Shown: positions 28,139 through 38,500, numbered from the stretch's first letter. The stretch is DNA of 64,000 nucleotides from Rhizobium sp. NFR03 (GCF_900111275.1 NZ_FOGR01000006.1:124001-188000), one strand, 5' to 3'. Notes: a model not told the origin generated them from the sequence alone. Program-made: numbers and translations.

Positions 28139-28668
28139 GAACGCGTTCGATCTGCCGATGGCGATACGTTCGCCTGTGCAGGTGCAGGCTCCTGGCCCTG
28201 CGTCACCCCCGTCTGCGCCGGGTTGCGGTCGAGATCATGCAGATTGTCGCGCATCATCTTCAGGCTCCGCCTGAGGATTTCAAGCTCCGCCGCATCATGC
28301 CCCGCCGTCACGTCGTCCATCAGCGCACGAACATGGGTCCGAATATCCAGCAGAACGCCATCGGCAGCCGGCGTCGCCACGACGTTCTTCGCGCGCCGGT
28401 CGGACGGATCGGGAATGCGCTCGACAAAACCGAGCGCTTCCAGACGGTCGAGATAGGTCGAAAGCGTCATCGGCTCGATACCCATACGGATCGCGATATC
28501 GGCCTGCTTGATGCGCTGGTTGACGGCAACCTGTATGAGAGCGCGCGCCTCGCCGGGCGTTACGCCGAGATTTGCGGCGTTGATCCGCCTGTCGAACGCA
28601 CTGCGCAACAGTCGGGAAACGTCTGTCAGCAGCATGCCAACGGTATCGGCTTCCAGTCGGACGGTCAT
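28135..28668 (-). CDS. MarR family transcriptional regulator
   Basis: This 177-residue winged-helix protein has the MarR DNA-binding block (QADIAIRMGIEPMTLSTYLDRLEALGFVERIPDPSDRR is the recognition helix and wing region, about residues 55-92) and flanking dimer helices. It is the first gene of the pair with the Bcr/CflA pump, so it probably represses the operon and is released by pump substrates. The operator should lie in the 252-base spacer to the divergent peptidase gene. Confidence 0.92.
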   Translation of the reverse strand: MTVRLEADTVGMLLTDVSRLLRSAFDRRINAANLGVTPGEARALIQVAVNQRIKQADIAIRMGIEPMTLSTYLDRLEALGFVERIPDPSDRRAKNVVATPAADGVLLDIRTHVRALMDDVTAGHDAAELEILRRSLKMMRDNLHDLDRNPAQTGVTQGQEPAPAQANVSPSADRTRS

Positions 28669-28920
28669 GACGTCTCCCTTATGCGCCGCCGCGTCGGTCG
28701 TGACCGGCAGATCGCCGCTGCATAACGCATTAAAAGCATTCCTGTTTCAGCAGAAATGCAGTAAGCTTTTCTTATCATTTGCAGAAAGAGCAGGCAACCG
28801 TCATCCCTTGACGCTGTCTTTGCTAAGCGCCATCTCGCAGTGCTACCTTTCTAACCGAGTTCTGAATCGCCTGACACCAGGCATTTCATCACCGCAGGAC
28901 ATTCCCGAAGGATTTCGAAG

Positions 28921-31008
28921 ATGGCAACGCCCGATCTCAACCCCGCTTTGACAGACTGGACAGGCCCCGACGGGCTCCCGAATTTCGAGGCGGTCACAGA
29001 CACCGATTTTGCACCTGCCTTCGACGCTGCCCTTGCCGAGCATGACGCGGAAATTGCGGGTATCGCCCATCATCCGGATGCTCCGACATTCGAGAATACC
29101 ATCGTGGCGCTTGAAATTGCCGGCGACAGCCTGTCCCGCGTCTCGGCGCTCTTCTGGAACCGCGCTGGCGCTCACACCAACGAGACGATTCAGGCGCTGG
29201 AGCGCGAGATCGCGCCGAAGATGTCGCGGCATTACTCGAAGATCGGAATGGACGCCGCCCTCTTCGCCCGCATCGACACGCTCTGGAACGACCGCGACAC
29301 GCTTGGCCTGTCGCTGGAACAGTCCCGCGTTCTCGAACGCCACTGGAAGGGCTTCGTCAAATCGGGTGCCCGGCTCGCAAAGCCCGAGCAGGAACGCCTT
29401 GCCGCCATCAATGAGCGTCTCGCCGGCCTCGGCGCAGCCTTCGGTCAAAACGTGCTGGCCGACGAAAAGAGCTGGTCGCTGCTTCTGAACGACGAAGCCG
29501 ATCTCGCAGGCCTCCCCGGCTTCCTGCGCGACGCGATGGCAGCGGCAGCGCGGGAACGCAATGCCGAGGGCGGCTATGCCGTCACCCTCTCCCGCTCGAT
29601 CGTCGAGCCCTTCCTGACCTTCTCCGAAAATCGCGACCTTCGCGAGAAGGCGTTCCGTGCCTGGTCGTCCCGTGGCGAGAACAGCGGCGAGACGGACAAC
29701 GGCGCCGTCATCCGCGAAACGCTGGCCTTGCGCGCCGAGAAGGCCCGCCTGCTCGGCTACGACAATTACGCCGCCCTGAAGCTCGACAACACGATGGCCA
29801 AGACGCCGGACGCCGTAAACGGACTACTGACGGCCGTCTGGGAAAAGGCCGTCGCACAGGCCCGCCGGGAAGAAGCCGATCTGGCGGCCCTCATCGCCCG
29901 CGAAGGGCGGAACCACCCGGTCATGCCGTGGGACTGGCGCCATTACGCCGAGAAGCTGCGCGCCGAGCGCTTCGATTTCTCCGAAAGCGAGCTGAAGCCC
30001 TATCTGCAGCTCGACCGCATTCTTGAAGCCTGCTTCGATGTCGCACACCGCCTGTTCGGAATCACCGCCACCGAAAAGACCGGCGTCCGCGGCTATCACC
30101 CTGACGTTCGCGTGTTCGACATCCGCAATGCGGATGGCACCCTCGTCGCGCTGTTCCTCGGCGATTACTTCGCGCGGTCGTCCAAACGTTCGGGGGCCTG
30201 GATGAGCGCCTTCCAGTCGCAGCACCGCCTGCCCCTGCCGAATGGAGCAAAGGGCGAGCTGCCGATCATCTACAATGTCTGCAATTTCGCCAAACCTGCC
30301 GACGGCAAGCCGGCGCTGCTCTCGCTCGACGATGCCCGCACGCTCTTCCACGAGTTCGGACACGGCCTGCACGGCATGCTCTCGAATGTGACCTACCCGT
30401 CCGTTTCGGGCACGGGCGTCTCCCGCGACTTCGTGGAACTGCCATCCCAGCTCTACGAACACTGGCTGACCGTGCCCGAAATCCTGAAGCGCTATGCCGT
30501 GCACGAGGCGACCGGCGCGCCCATGCCGCAGGCCCTGTTCGACAAGGTCATGGCCGCTCGCACCTTCAATGCCGGCTTCAACACGGTGGAATTCACCTCC
30601 TCCGCCCTAGTCGATATGGCCTACCACACCGCCGACAGCGTCGAGGACCCGGCTGCGTTCGAGGCCGCCGTGCTGGAGCGCCTGGGCATGCCGCAGTCGA
30701 TCACCATGCGGCACCGCTCGCCGCACTTCCAGCATATCTTCGCCGGAGACGGCTATTCGGCCGGCTACTATTCCTACATGTGGTCGGAGGTACTGGATGC
30801 GGACGCGTTTTCAGCCTTTGAGGAAACAGGAAATCCGTTCGACCCCGCTATGGCAAAACGCCTGCGGGACAATATCTACGCCGTTGGCGGATCGATCGAT
30901 CCCGAGGACGCCTACATCGCCTTCCGCGGCAAGCTGCCGAGCCCGGAAGCCATGATGCGGAAGAAGGGGCTTGGCATCACCGAGCCGCTTGCCGGCAGCG
31001 ACGCCTGA
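28921..31008 (+). CDS. M3 family metallopeptidase (oligopeptidase A / peptidyl-dipeptidase Dcp)
   Basis: This 695-residue zinc peptidase degrades short peptides. The HExxH motif is in TLFHEFGHGLHGML (about residue 479) and the third ligand region is downstream in the helical C-terminal domain. The size and N-terminal helical bundle match the Dcp/PrlC group. There is no signal peptide, so it should act in the cytoplasm. A stem-loop follows the stop. Which of the two named E. coli enzymes it corresponds to is not decided from sequence alone. Confidence 0.93.
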   Translation: MATPDLNPALTDWTGPDGLPNFEAVTDTDFAPAFDAALAEHDAEIAGIAHHPDAPTFENTIVALEIAGDSLSRVSALFWNRAGAHTNETIQALEREIAPKMSRHYSKIGMDAALFARIDTLWNDRDTLGLSLEQSRVLERHWKGFVKSGARLAKPEQERLAAINERLAGLGAAFGQNVLADEKSWSLLLNDEADLAGLPGFLRDAMAAAARERNAEGGYAVTLSRSIVEPFLTFSENRDLREKAFRAWSSRGENSGETDNGAVIRETLALRAEKARLLGYDNYAALKLDNTMAKTPDAVNGLLTAVWEKAVAQARREEADLAALIAREGRNHPVMPWDWRHYAEKLRAERFDFSESELKPYLQLDRILEACFDVAHRLFGITATEKTGVRGYHPDVRVFDIRNADGTLVALFLGDYFARSSKRSGAWMSAFQSQHRLPLPNGAKGELPIIYNVCNFAKPADGKPALLSLDDARTLFHEFGHGLHGMLSNVTYPSVSGTGVSRDFVELPSQLYEHWLTVPEILKRYAVHEATGAPMPQALFDKVMAARTFNAGFNTVEFTSSALVDMAYHTADSVEDPAAFEAAVLERLGMPQSITMRHRSPHFQHIFAGDGYSAGYYSYMWSEVLDADAFSAFEETGNPFDPAMAKRLRDNIYAVGGSIDPEDAYIAFRGKLPSPEAMMRKKGLGITEPLAGSDA

Positions 31009-31020
31009 AAAAGGCCCGAA

Positions 31021-31060
31021 CCGGCGCTCATCCAACCGAGCGCCGGGCACCCTCTTTCGC
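31021..31060 (+). terminator. Probable terminator after the M3 peptidase gene
   Basis: The stem CCGGCGCTC/GAGCGCCGG (9 perfect base pairs, 8-base loop) begins 12 bases after the stop. The U-tract is weak (CCTCTTT), so termination may be partial and typA could receive read-through. Confidence 0.5.
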
Positions 31061-31144
31061 ATTTGCAAAAAAACATGTAAGAGCCCGGGCAATGCAGTTG
31101 CGGCGTTCCCAAGACACGCCCCGAGCCCCCGGATACCCAAAACC

Positions 31145-32977
31145 ATGAAAATGCGGAATATCGCGATCATCGCACACGTCGACCATGGGAAAACGACCCT
31201 TGTTGACGAGATTCTCAAGCAGTCCGGCTCGTTCCGTGACAACCAGCGCACCGTCGAGCGCATGATGGATAGCAACGATCTCGAAAAAGAACGTGGCATC
31301 ACCATTCTCGCCAAGGCGACCTCCATCGAGTGGAAGGGCGTGCGCATCAACATCGTCGACACCCCCGGCCACGCCGACTTCGGCGGTGAAGTCGAGCGTA
31401 TCCTGTCGATGGTGGACGGCGCAATCGTTCTGGTCGACAGCTCGGAAGGCCCGATGCCGCAGACCAAGTTCGTGGTCTCCAAGGCGCTGAAGGTCGGCCT
31501 TCGTCCGATCGTCGCGATCAACAAGATCGACCGCCCGGATGGCCGCCACGAGGAAGTCATCAACGAGGTCTTCGACCTTTTCGCAAACCTCGATGCGACC
31601 GACGAGCAGCTCGACTTCCCGATCCTCTACGGTTCGGGCCGCGATGGCTGGATGAACGTCAACCCGGAAGGCCCGAAGGACCAGGGCCTCGCGCCGCTGC
31701 TGGACCTCGTGCTCGAGCACGTACCGGAGCCGAGCGTCGGCGACGAAGACGGTGCGTTCCGCATGATCGGCACACTGCTGGAAGCCAACCCCTTCCTCGG
31801 ACGCGTCATCACCGGCCGCATCCATTCCGGCTCGATCAAGCCGAACCAGTCGGTCAAGGTCATGAGCCAGGACGGCAAGGTCGTCGAGACCGGCCGCATT
31901 TCCAAGATCCTCGCCTTCCGCGGCATCGAGCGCACCGCCATCGATGAAGCCCATGCAGGCGATATCGTCGCCATTGCCGGCCTGTCCAAGGGCACGGTTG
32001 CCGACACGTTCTGCGACCCGTCCGTGACGGAAGCGCTGGCAGCACAGCCGATCGATCCGCCGACCGTCACCATGTCCTTCCTCGTCAACGACAGCCCGCT
32101 GGCCGGCACGGAAGGCGACAAGGTCACCTCGCGCGTTATCCGCGACCGTCTGTTCAAGGAAGCCGAAGGCAACGTCGCGCTGAAGATCGAGGAGTCCGAG
32201 GGCAAGGACTCGTTCTTCGTCTCGGGCCGCGGCGAATTGCAGCTCGCCGTTCTGATCGAAACCATGCGCCGCGAGGGCTTCGAGCTTGCCGTGTCGCGTC
32301 CGCGCGTCGTCATGCACAAGGACGAGGATGGCAACGTCCTGGAGCCGATCGAAGAGGTCGTGATCGACGTCGACGAAGAGCATTCCGGTGTGGTCGTGCA
32401 GAAGATGTCGGAGCGCAAGGCCGAGCTCGCCGAGCTTCGTCCGTCCGGCGGCAGCCGCGTTCGTCTCAAGTTCTTCGCACCGACCCGTGGCCTCATCGGC
32501 TATCAGTCGGAACTCCTGACGGACACCCGCGGCACCGCGATCATGAACCGTCTGTTCCACGATTATCAGCCCTTCAAGGGCGAAATCGGCGGCCGCACCA
32601 ATGGCGTTCTCCTGTCCAACCAGTCCGGCGAAGCCGTGGCCTACGCCATGTTCAACCTGGAAGACCGTGGCCCGATGATCATCGAGCCCGGCGAGAAGGT
32701 TTATGCCGGCATGATCATCGGCATCCACAGCCGAGACAACGACCTTGAGGTTAACGTGTTGAAGGGCAAGCAGCTCACCAACATCCGTTCGGCCGGCAAG
32801 GATGAAGCCGTCCGCCTGACCCCGCCGATCCGCATGACGCTCGACCGCGCGCTGTCGTGGATCCAGGACGACGAGCTGATGGAAGTCACACCGAAGAACA
32901 TCCGTCTTCGCAAGACCTACCTCGACGCCAACGACCGCAAGCGCTTCGGCAAGGGCGGCAAGGGCGCTGCCGCGTAA
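31145..32977 (+). CDS. typA: Ribosome-associated GTPase TypA/BipA
   Basis: This 610-residue translational GTPase has the EF-G-like G domain (AHVDHGKTTL, the switch region ERGITILAKATS, DTPGHADFGGEV, NKID) followed by domains II, III, V and the TypA-specific C-terminal domain. It binds the ribosome in a stress- and ppGpp-dependent way and assists 50S assembly. The ATG at 31145 (MKMRNIAIIAH) is the family start; the open frame extends to 30971 inside the previous gene. Confidence 0.96.
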   Translation: MKMRNIAIIAHVDHGKTTLVDEILKQSGSFRDNQRTVERMMDSNDLEKERGITILAKATSIEWKGVRINIVDTPGHADFGGEVERILSMVDGAIVLVDSSEGPMPQTKFVVSKALKVGLRPIVAINKIDRPDGRHEEVINEVFDLFANLDATDEQLDFPILYGSGRDGWMNVNPEGPKDQGLAPLLDLVLEHVPEPSVGDEDGAFRMIGTLLEANPFLGRVITGRIHSGSIKPNQSVKVMSQDGKVVETGRISKILAFRGIERTAIDEAHAGDIVAIAGLSKGTVADTFCDPSVTEALAAQPIDPPTVTMSFLVNDSPLAGTEGDKVTSRVIRDRLFKEAEGNVALKIEESEGKDSFFVSGRGELQLAVLIETMRREGFELAVSRPRVVMHKDEDGNVLEPIEEVVIDVDEEHSGVVVQKMSERKAELAELRPSGGSRVRLKFFAPTRGLIGYQSELLTDTRGTAIMNRLFHDYQPFKGEIGGRTNGVLLSNQSGEAVAYAMFNLEDRGPMIIEPGEKVYAGMIIGIHSRDNDLEVNVLKGKQLTNIRSAGKDEAVRLTPPIRMTLDRALSWIQDDELMEVTPKNIRLRKTYLDANDRKRFGKGGKGAAA

Positions 32978-33000
32978 GGCTTCAAGCCAGACCTGAAAAC

Positions 33001-33033
33001 AAAGCCCTGCCTTGCAAAAGGCGGGGCTTTTTT
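33001..33033 (+). terminator. Intrinsic terminator of typA
   Basis: The stem AAAGCCCTGCC/GGCGGGGCTTT (one G-U pair) with an 8-base loop is followed by a T-run. The core at 33005-33026 recurs in inverted orientation at 33264-33285 in the carD terminator. Confidence 0.9.
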
Positions 33034-33034
33034 A

Positions 33035-33255
33035 TGGTCGATGCTCAACCCTCTCCGTTTGCCAGCGCGCCTGCTGAAGCCCTGACACGCCATAAGGAAC
33101 GGAGAGTGTACCTGACCTTCAACCCTCGGCGGCCGCTTCCGGACAAGCACCTGGACCGCCTCAAGTCCCTTCTCCCCGCCTGCGGGGAGCAGGTGGCGGT
33201 AGCCGGATGAGGGGCAGCCTTTGCACCCCGTTCCTTGAATCCCCACCTCAAGGCA
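33035..33255. repeat. Intergenic repeat-like element between the typA and carD terminators
   Basis: The segment has the look of a rhizobial intergenic mosaic element. A perfect stem CTCCCCGC/GCGGGGAG lies at 33172-33189 and is followed by an AGGTGGCGGTAGCCGGATGA block of the kind recurring between rhizobial genes. A plus-strand frame is open through it but has no protein-like features. Family assignment is from memory of the motif, not a search. Confidence 0.5.
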
Positions 33256-33294
33256 CAAAAAAACCCCGCCTCTTGCAAGGCAGGGTTTTTGAAC
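33256..33294 (-). terminator. Intrinsic terminator of carD
   Basis: Read on the minus strand, the stem AAAAACCCTGCC/GGCGGGGTTTTTTT with an 8-base loop is followed directly by the T-run, 20 bases after the carD stop. Confidence 0.9.
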
Positions 33295-33312
33295 GGAAAG
33301 AAGGTCAGACGC

Positions 33313-33885
33313 TTACGCGGCTTCTTCTTCCTGAGTTTCGTCTTCATCAACCGTCTTGCCGCGCTTGGGACCCTTGGCAAGGTTTGCTTCGACCAGACGC
33401 ACGGCCTCGGTACCGGACATCTTGTTAACAGCTGCGATTTCGCGAGCCATGCGGTCCAGAGCGGCTTCATAGAGCTGCCGCTCGGAATAGGACTGCTCCG
33501 GCTGGTTCTCTGCACGGTACAGGTCGCGAACGACTTCGGCGATGGCGATCAGGTCGCCGGAATTGATCTTGGCATCATATTCCTGCGCGCGACGCGACCA
33601 CATGGTCCGCTTGACGCGGGCCTTGCCCTGGACGACCTTCAACGCACGCTCGACGAAATCCGTTTCCGACAGCTTGCGCATGCCGATGCTGACGGCCTTG
33701 GCAACCGGCACCTTCAGGCGCATCTTGTCCTTGTCGAAGTCGATCACGAACAGTTCGAGCGACATTCCGGCGACAACCTGCTCTTCGATAGCGACGATTT
33801 GTCCAACACCATGAGCCGGGTAAACGATCGATTCACCGGTTTTAAAGCCATGGCGCGTGGAGGATTTTTTCTGCTGGGTCGTCAT
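33313..33885 (-). CDS. carD: CarD family transcription regulator
   Basis: This 190-residue protein has the CarD/TRCF RNA-polymerase interaction domain (ESIVYPAHGVGQIVAIEE, about residues 18-75) and a helical C-terminal DNA-contact domain, ending in an acidic/basic tail. CarD binds the RNA polymerase beta subunit and stabilises open complexes, commonly at rRNA promoters. A TTG at 33894 is in frame, but its ribosome site would be only 3 bases away, so the ATG at 33885 is chosen. The long upstream spacer suggests its own regulated promoter. Confidence 0.93.
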   Translation of the reverse strand: MTTQQKKSSTRHGFKTGESIVYPAHGVGQIVAIEEQVVAGMSLELFVIDFDKDKMRLKVPVAKAVSIGMRKLSETDFVERALKVVQGKARVKRTMWSRRAQEYDAKINSGDLIAIAEVVRDLYRAENQPEQSYSERQLYEAALDRMAREIAAVNKMSGTEAVRLVEANLAKGPKRGKTVDEDETQEEEAA

Positions 33886-34379
33886 TCGTTTCAAAAACTC
33901 CCTGTTACGCTCCCGGCATGGGGCCGGGGTCGGGTCAGTCAGGCCCGGGATGGACGGGCATCCTGCGGGTCACTCCTTACTGAAACTCCCCAAACGAATT
34001 CAAACACTTCGGCGAACAGACCACACGCAAGCAACGGACGTTGCATGGAGACATGAACCGTGGCGAAGGAGAATTTGCTTTCGTGATGGTTTCGGACACA
34101 CAAAAGTGCCACGATGTGGATCAGTATCCAGACCCTACCACAAAAATCTGTCGAAATCAATGTTTTGCTTAAGCCACAGGCAAGCTTCGCCGCGTGTCGT
34201 TAAAAACGGCGTGCCGGTCTCCCTCTTGGGGGACCGTTATCGAATCATGCGCTTCAGGAGCGCGACCTCCCGACCTTAGAGCATGTCGCGAGAGAATGTG
34301 CAGTGGTTTTGCGAAAACGACCTGCGGAAAAGCAAAGGCGTGACGTGCAAAGCACTGGTCTGGAAGATCGCGATGTCTC
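33886..34379. other. Long carD-fdxA spacer
   Basis: About 490 bases with no credible gene. The half next to carD probably carries its promoter (AT-richer stretch around 34080-34165, minus strand). The half next to fdxA contains a palindromic repeat at 34276-34373, described separately. Confidence 0.4.
34276..34373. repeat. Rhizobial-type palindromic intergenic repeat, copy 1
   Basis: The element begins TTAGAGCATGTCGCG and contains GCATGTCG (34281-34288) facing CGACCTGC (34318-34325), a one-mismatch inverted pair, then an A-rich spacer AAAAGCAAAGG and a second structured half. It closely resembles repeats scattered between genes in Rhizobiales. It looks degenerate, and its position just after fdxA suggests an old insertion. 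Confidence 0.55.
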
Positions 34380-34718
34380 TCAGTCGCCCTGACCAGGATT
34401 GGGCGAGAAGAACTTCTCATACTTCCCTTCGATCCCGTCCATTTCCTTGGCTTCCGGCATTTCATCGCGCTTGATCGTGATGTTCGGCCATTGCGTTGCG
34501 AACTCGGCATTCACCTTGAGCCACATATCGAGACCCGGCTCCGTGTCGGGCTTGATGGCTCCAGCGGGACATTCCGGTTCGCAGACACCGCAATCGATGC
34601 ATTCGTCCGGATGGATGACCAGAAAGTTCTCGCCTTCGTAAAAGCAATCGACCGGGCACACTTCGACGCAGTCGGTGTATTTGCAGCGAATGCAATTGTC
34701 GGTGACGACGTAGGTCAT
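34380..34718 (-). CDS. fdxA: Seven-iron ferredoxin FdxA
   Basis: This 112-residue ferredoxin carries one 3Fe-4S and one 4Fe-4S cluster, with ligands in [14 protein letters not shown] and [12 protein letters not shown]. The C-terminal extension of about 50 residues is typical of the Azotobacter FdI/FdxA group. It transfers single electrons in the cytoplasm; its partners are not evident here. The gene sits in the conserved carD-fdxA-S4-helicase neighbourhood. Confidence 0.95.
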   Translation of the reverse strand: MTYVVTDNCIRCKYTDCVEVCPVDCFYEGENFLVIHPDECIDCGVCEPECPAGAIKPDTEPGLDMWLKVNAEFATQWPNITIKRDEMPEAKEMDGIEGKYEKFFSPNPGQGD

Positions 34719-35117
34719 GCTCTCACTCCAGTCGGTCTCGTCTCGAACCCGGGCGCTTGGGAAGCCTTGGCGTGAGCGAGGATCAAACAGCTTCGGCCCG
34801 AGGGGCCCTATCTTCAGAAGAACCGCATGCCCGATGCCTCGTTGCGCCGGCGTGCAGCTAGAGCAACTCCCATGGACAAGCGCTCACAGGAATTGCTCAA
34901 AATCTTTGCTTTTACCGCATTCTCCGATGCCGAAGCGAGCGCGTTTCGGCTGGAGATGCTCCAGGGTCTGCGCGAGCCTCTCGTGGCGTTGGTCCGATCA
35001 TCGGGCCTCGGCGCACGTCGCCCTTGGCATTCCCAGGTGTTGTTGCGTGAGGTAACGGCTTTGCCCAACCTTTGCAAGGCTCTTGCGTTCCAATCGAAGG
35101 CGAGGAAAGGGAGGATT
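34719..35117. other. fdxA-S4 gene spacer
   Basis: About 400 bases without a gene. It holds a second palindromic intergenic repeat (34858-34965) and otherwise low-complexity high-GC sequence. Open frames on both strands run through it only as extensions of neighbouring shadow frames. Confidence 0.4.
34858..34965. repeat. Rhizobial-type palindromic intergenic repeat, copy 2
   Basis: The first hairpin pairs GAGCAACTCC (34861-34870) with GGAATTGCTC (34889-34898), one mismatch. An A/T-rich spacer follows, then a second hairpin: TCTCC and GCCGAA (34921-34934) with TTCGGC and GGAGA (34945-34956). This hairpin, A-rich spacer, hairpin plan matches copy 1 and common intergenic repeats in Rhizobiales. 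Confidence 0.6.
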
Positions 35118-35543
35118 TTACTCCTCGTCACCGTCGCCCCATCCGTCCTGCAAGCGGTCGATCTCCCGTCGCTCGCGCTTCGTCGGGCGACCGCTTCCCG
35201 GCTCACGCGTCGCCTGCTCGAAAGGTGTCAGGCGTTCGCCGGGAACGGGCACGGGTGTGAGATCGTCATAGAGCAGCCGCGCTTCCTCGAAAGGACCGCG
35301 CCGGCTGCCGCCGCTGCGCATGCGCACTGTCACGTCCCGGCGATCGAGCGACAGCGTCACCACATCTCCGGCCTTCAGGGCATGCGAAGGCTGGGTGACG
35401 CGGTGATCGTTGACGAGAACCTTACCGCCTTCGATCGCCTTCTGGGCGATCGAGCGCGACTTCGTGAGACGTGTGAAGAAAAGCCACTTGTCGAGGCGCT
35501 GGCGGGAGGCGGCCTCGATGGGCGTGATCTCCTGTTCGGCCAT
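35118..35543 (-). CDS. S4-domain RNA-binding protein, HslR (Hsp15)-like
   Basis: This 141-residue protein has an N-terminal S4 domain (SRQRLDKWLFFTRLTKSRS through VLVNDHRVTQPSHALKAGD) and a basic, Arg/Gly-rich tail. E. coli HslR binds stalled 50S subunits carrying peptidyl-tRNA and is heat induced; an equivalent role is inferred. The gene follows the helicase gene after 14 bases, so the two probably form an operon linking an RNA helicase with an RNA-binding protein. Confidence 0.9.
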   Translation of the reverse strand: MAEQEITPIEAASRQRLDKWLFFTRLTKSRSIAQKAIEGGKVLVNDHRVTQPSHALKAGDVVTLSLDRRDVTVRMRSGGSRRGPFEEARLLYDDLTPVPVPGERLTPFEQATREPGSGRPTKRERREIDRLQDGWGDGDEE

Positions 35544-35557
35544 GACGTTGCGGCTCC

Positions 35558-38500
35558 CTACTTCTTCATCTGCTCCTTGAGAGCAGCGAGCTTGGCAAAG
35601 GGTGAATCCGGATCGATCGGCTTGTCCTTGCGCGGCGGGCGGGCCTCGAAGGTGGCCGGAGCCTGGGACTTGCCATGACCGCTGCCGCCGGGCTTGCCGC
35701 CCGGACGGTCGTTGCGGTCACGACGCTCGCCGCGGTCGCCCTTGTTGTCGCCACGTGCGCCGTCGGCCGGCTTGCCATCGCGACCGCGATTACGGTCGGG
35801 ACGTCCACCGTCATGACGGCCCGCACCAGCCTTGCGCTCGCCGTCCCGCTCGTCGCGCCGGCCCTGCGGGCGGCCGTCAGCAGGTGCCGAACCATCGCCC
35901 GGTGCAGAAGCGGCCTTGTCCTGACCTGGACGATTGCCGCTACGGCGATCGCCATTGCGGGCATCGCGCTGTCCGGGACGACGCTCGCCCGGGCGCTGGT
36001 TGTCGCTGCGCCCACCCGGACGCCAGAGAAGCACGGGCTTGACTTCGGCTTCGGGAGCGTCGGTCGCCACGGCATCCGACGCTGCGGCGTCTGCGGCAAC
36101 CGGCGCGGGCTCGGCCACCTGGTCAGAAACAGCCGTTTCTTCAACAGCAGGCGTATCGTCCGTTACAGGCGTATCCGAAGCAGCTTCGGCCTCTGCGGCG
36201 GGCGCTGTTTCGACAGGTGCCTCTTCGGTCGCGGTCTCGGCTGGCGTGTCCTCGCCGGAAGCAACGTCCGTCGTAGCGGCGTCGTCCGATGCCGTGGCAT
36301 CGCCTGTTTCGAGCTCTGTGGTCTCGATATCGGTTTCCGCGGGTTCGGCCTTCGGTGTTGCAGGGATGGTCGCCGGTGCCTGCGCACCGAGGAAGGCTGC
36401 GGCCTCTTCGGGCTTCACGCTGTCGGCGCGATAGCCGAGTCCCTTCAGGATCTCTTCCATATCGTCGGGCGTTGCGCCCAGGATCGACAGCATGGCCGTC
36501 GTGGTCGTGAACCGGCGCCCGTCATAGGCACCTTCCGGACGCACGGTCGTGCCGGGCTTCCACTGGAGCAGCGGGCGAATAAGGTCGGCGAGACGCTCGA
36601 GAATGTCGATACGCACGGCACGCTTGCCGAGGAACCGGAAACCGGCAAGCTTGTAGAACATCCGCTCGTAGGACGGGTCGGTGACGATCGACGTGCGACC
36701 GGCAGCGAGAACCGGAATGAGATCGCCATAGCCGGGCTTGTCGAGGCCATCGTTCTTCAGCGCCCAGAGCAGCGTGATGAGCTCGGCCGGAGCCGGCTTC
36801 AGGAGCGCCGGCATGAAGATGTGATAGGCACCGAAGCGGATGCCATGGCGACGGATCGAGGCGCGTGCCTCCTGATCGAGCGACTTCACGTCTTCGGCGA
36901 CATCGCGCCGGAAGAGGACGCCGAGGCTTTCGACCAGCTGGAAGGCGAGACCCTTGGCAAGACCCTGAAGGTCTTCGGCACGCGACAGATCGTCGAGCGG
37001 TTTCAGGACGGTCGCGATATGGTGATTGACGTAGCGCTCGATGCGGGCGGACACATGATCGCGCGCCGCGCCTTGCAGCTGATCGTCGGCGAGCAGGATG
37101 ACGCGGGGCCGCATGATGTGGTCGCTTGACGCAAGCCGCGCGACGGGGTCGCCCAGCCAGCGGACGAGGCCGTCGGACGACAGCGCCAGATCGGCGTTGC
37201 CGGCAGCATGCAGACGTGCGGCGCGGGCCTCGAACTCCAGCGCCAGCGCCTTCTGGGCTGCCCCCTGCACGGCGCGGGCATCCAGCCCGTCCGTCGTGGT
37301 GGCCAGCACGAACCGGAAACCGGTGAGTTGTCCCACATGATGCCCTTCTACGAAGACATCGCCATTCACACTGATTTCCGCTTCCAGCATCGCATTCTCT
37401 CTCAGCCGCTTCATGAGCACAGATGTCCTGCGGTCAACGAACCGTTTCGTCAACCGTTCATGTAACGCGTCGGACAATCGATCTTCGATTTCCCGCGTCT
37501 TTTCCTGCCAGTGTGTCGGATCGGCAAGCCAACCGGGCCGGTTCGACACATAGGTCCACGTTCTGATCTGCGCGATTCGCGCCGACAGCGTGTCGATTTC
37601 CCCGTCCGTATGGTCTGCCCGGCGCACCTGCTCGGACATGAAATCCTCGTTGACGGTGCCACGCCGCACGAGGTCGGAGTAAATATTGGCAATCAGATCG
37701 GCATGCTGCGCGGGCGCGATCCGACGGTAATCGGGAAGGGCGCAGGCTTCCCAGAGTTTCTCCACCGTCCGCGCATTCGTCGCAAGGGCCTTGACCTCGG
37801 GAAGCGTCGTCAGGAATTCGAGCGCCTGCTGATCGACTGCCGGAAGCGCCCGTGTCAGCCCGTGCACGGCAGGCGGCGCCTCCAGTGTCTTCTTCAGCGT
37901 GGTCAGCGAGGTGAAATCGAGCGCCTTGGAGCGCCATTGCAGCACACGCACCGGATCGAACTGGTGCTGCTCGATGCGGTGCACGAGTTCGTCGTCGAAG
38001 GGCTCGACCCGCGAGGTGACGCCGAACGTTCCGTCCCTCAGATGACGCCCGGCCCGGCCCGCGATCTGGGCCAGCTCGCCCGGATTGAGGTTGCGGAACT
38101 GGTAGCCGTCATATTTGCGGTCCTGCGCGAAGGCGACATGGTCCACGTCGAGGTTGAGACCCATGCCGATCGCATCGGTTGCCACGAGATACTCGACGTC
38201 GCCTTCCTGATAGAGCGCGACCTGCGCGTTGCGCGTGCGCGGGCTGAGAGCCCCGAGTACCACGGCCGCGCCGCCGCGCTGGCGCCGGATCAGCTCGGCG
38301 ATCGCATAGACCTCGTCGGCCGAAAAGGCGACGATGGCGGAGCGCTGCGGCAGGCGCGTGATCTTCTTGGAGCCGGCATAAAGCAATTGCGACAGGCGCG
38401 GACGCTCGACGATGGTGATCCCCGGCAGGAGATGTTCAAGGATCGGCCGCATGGTGGATGCACCGAGAAGCAATGTTTCCGACCGTCCGCGCAGGTGCAT

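Noticed and set aside
28669-28920. MarR operator in the divergent spacer
   Set aside because: Short TTTC/GAAA symmetry near 28747-28758 is too weak in an AT-rich stretch to call a site.
34827-35678. 283-codon plus-strand frame over the fdxA-S4 spacer
   Set aside because: It spans an intergenic repeat and the antisense of the S4 gene and shows no protein-like motif.
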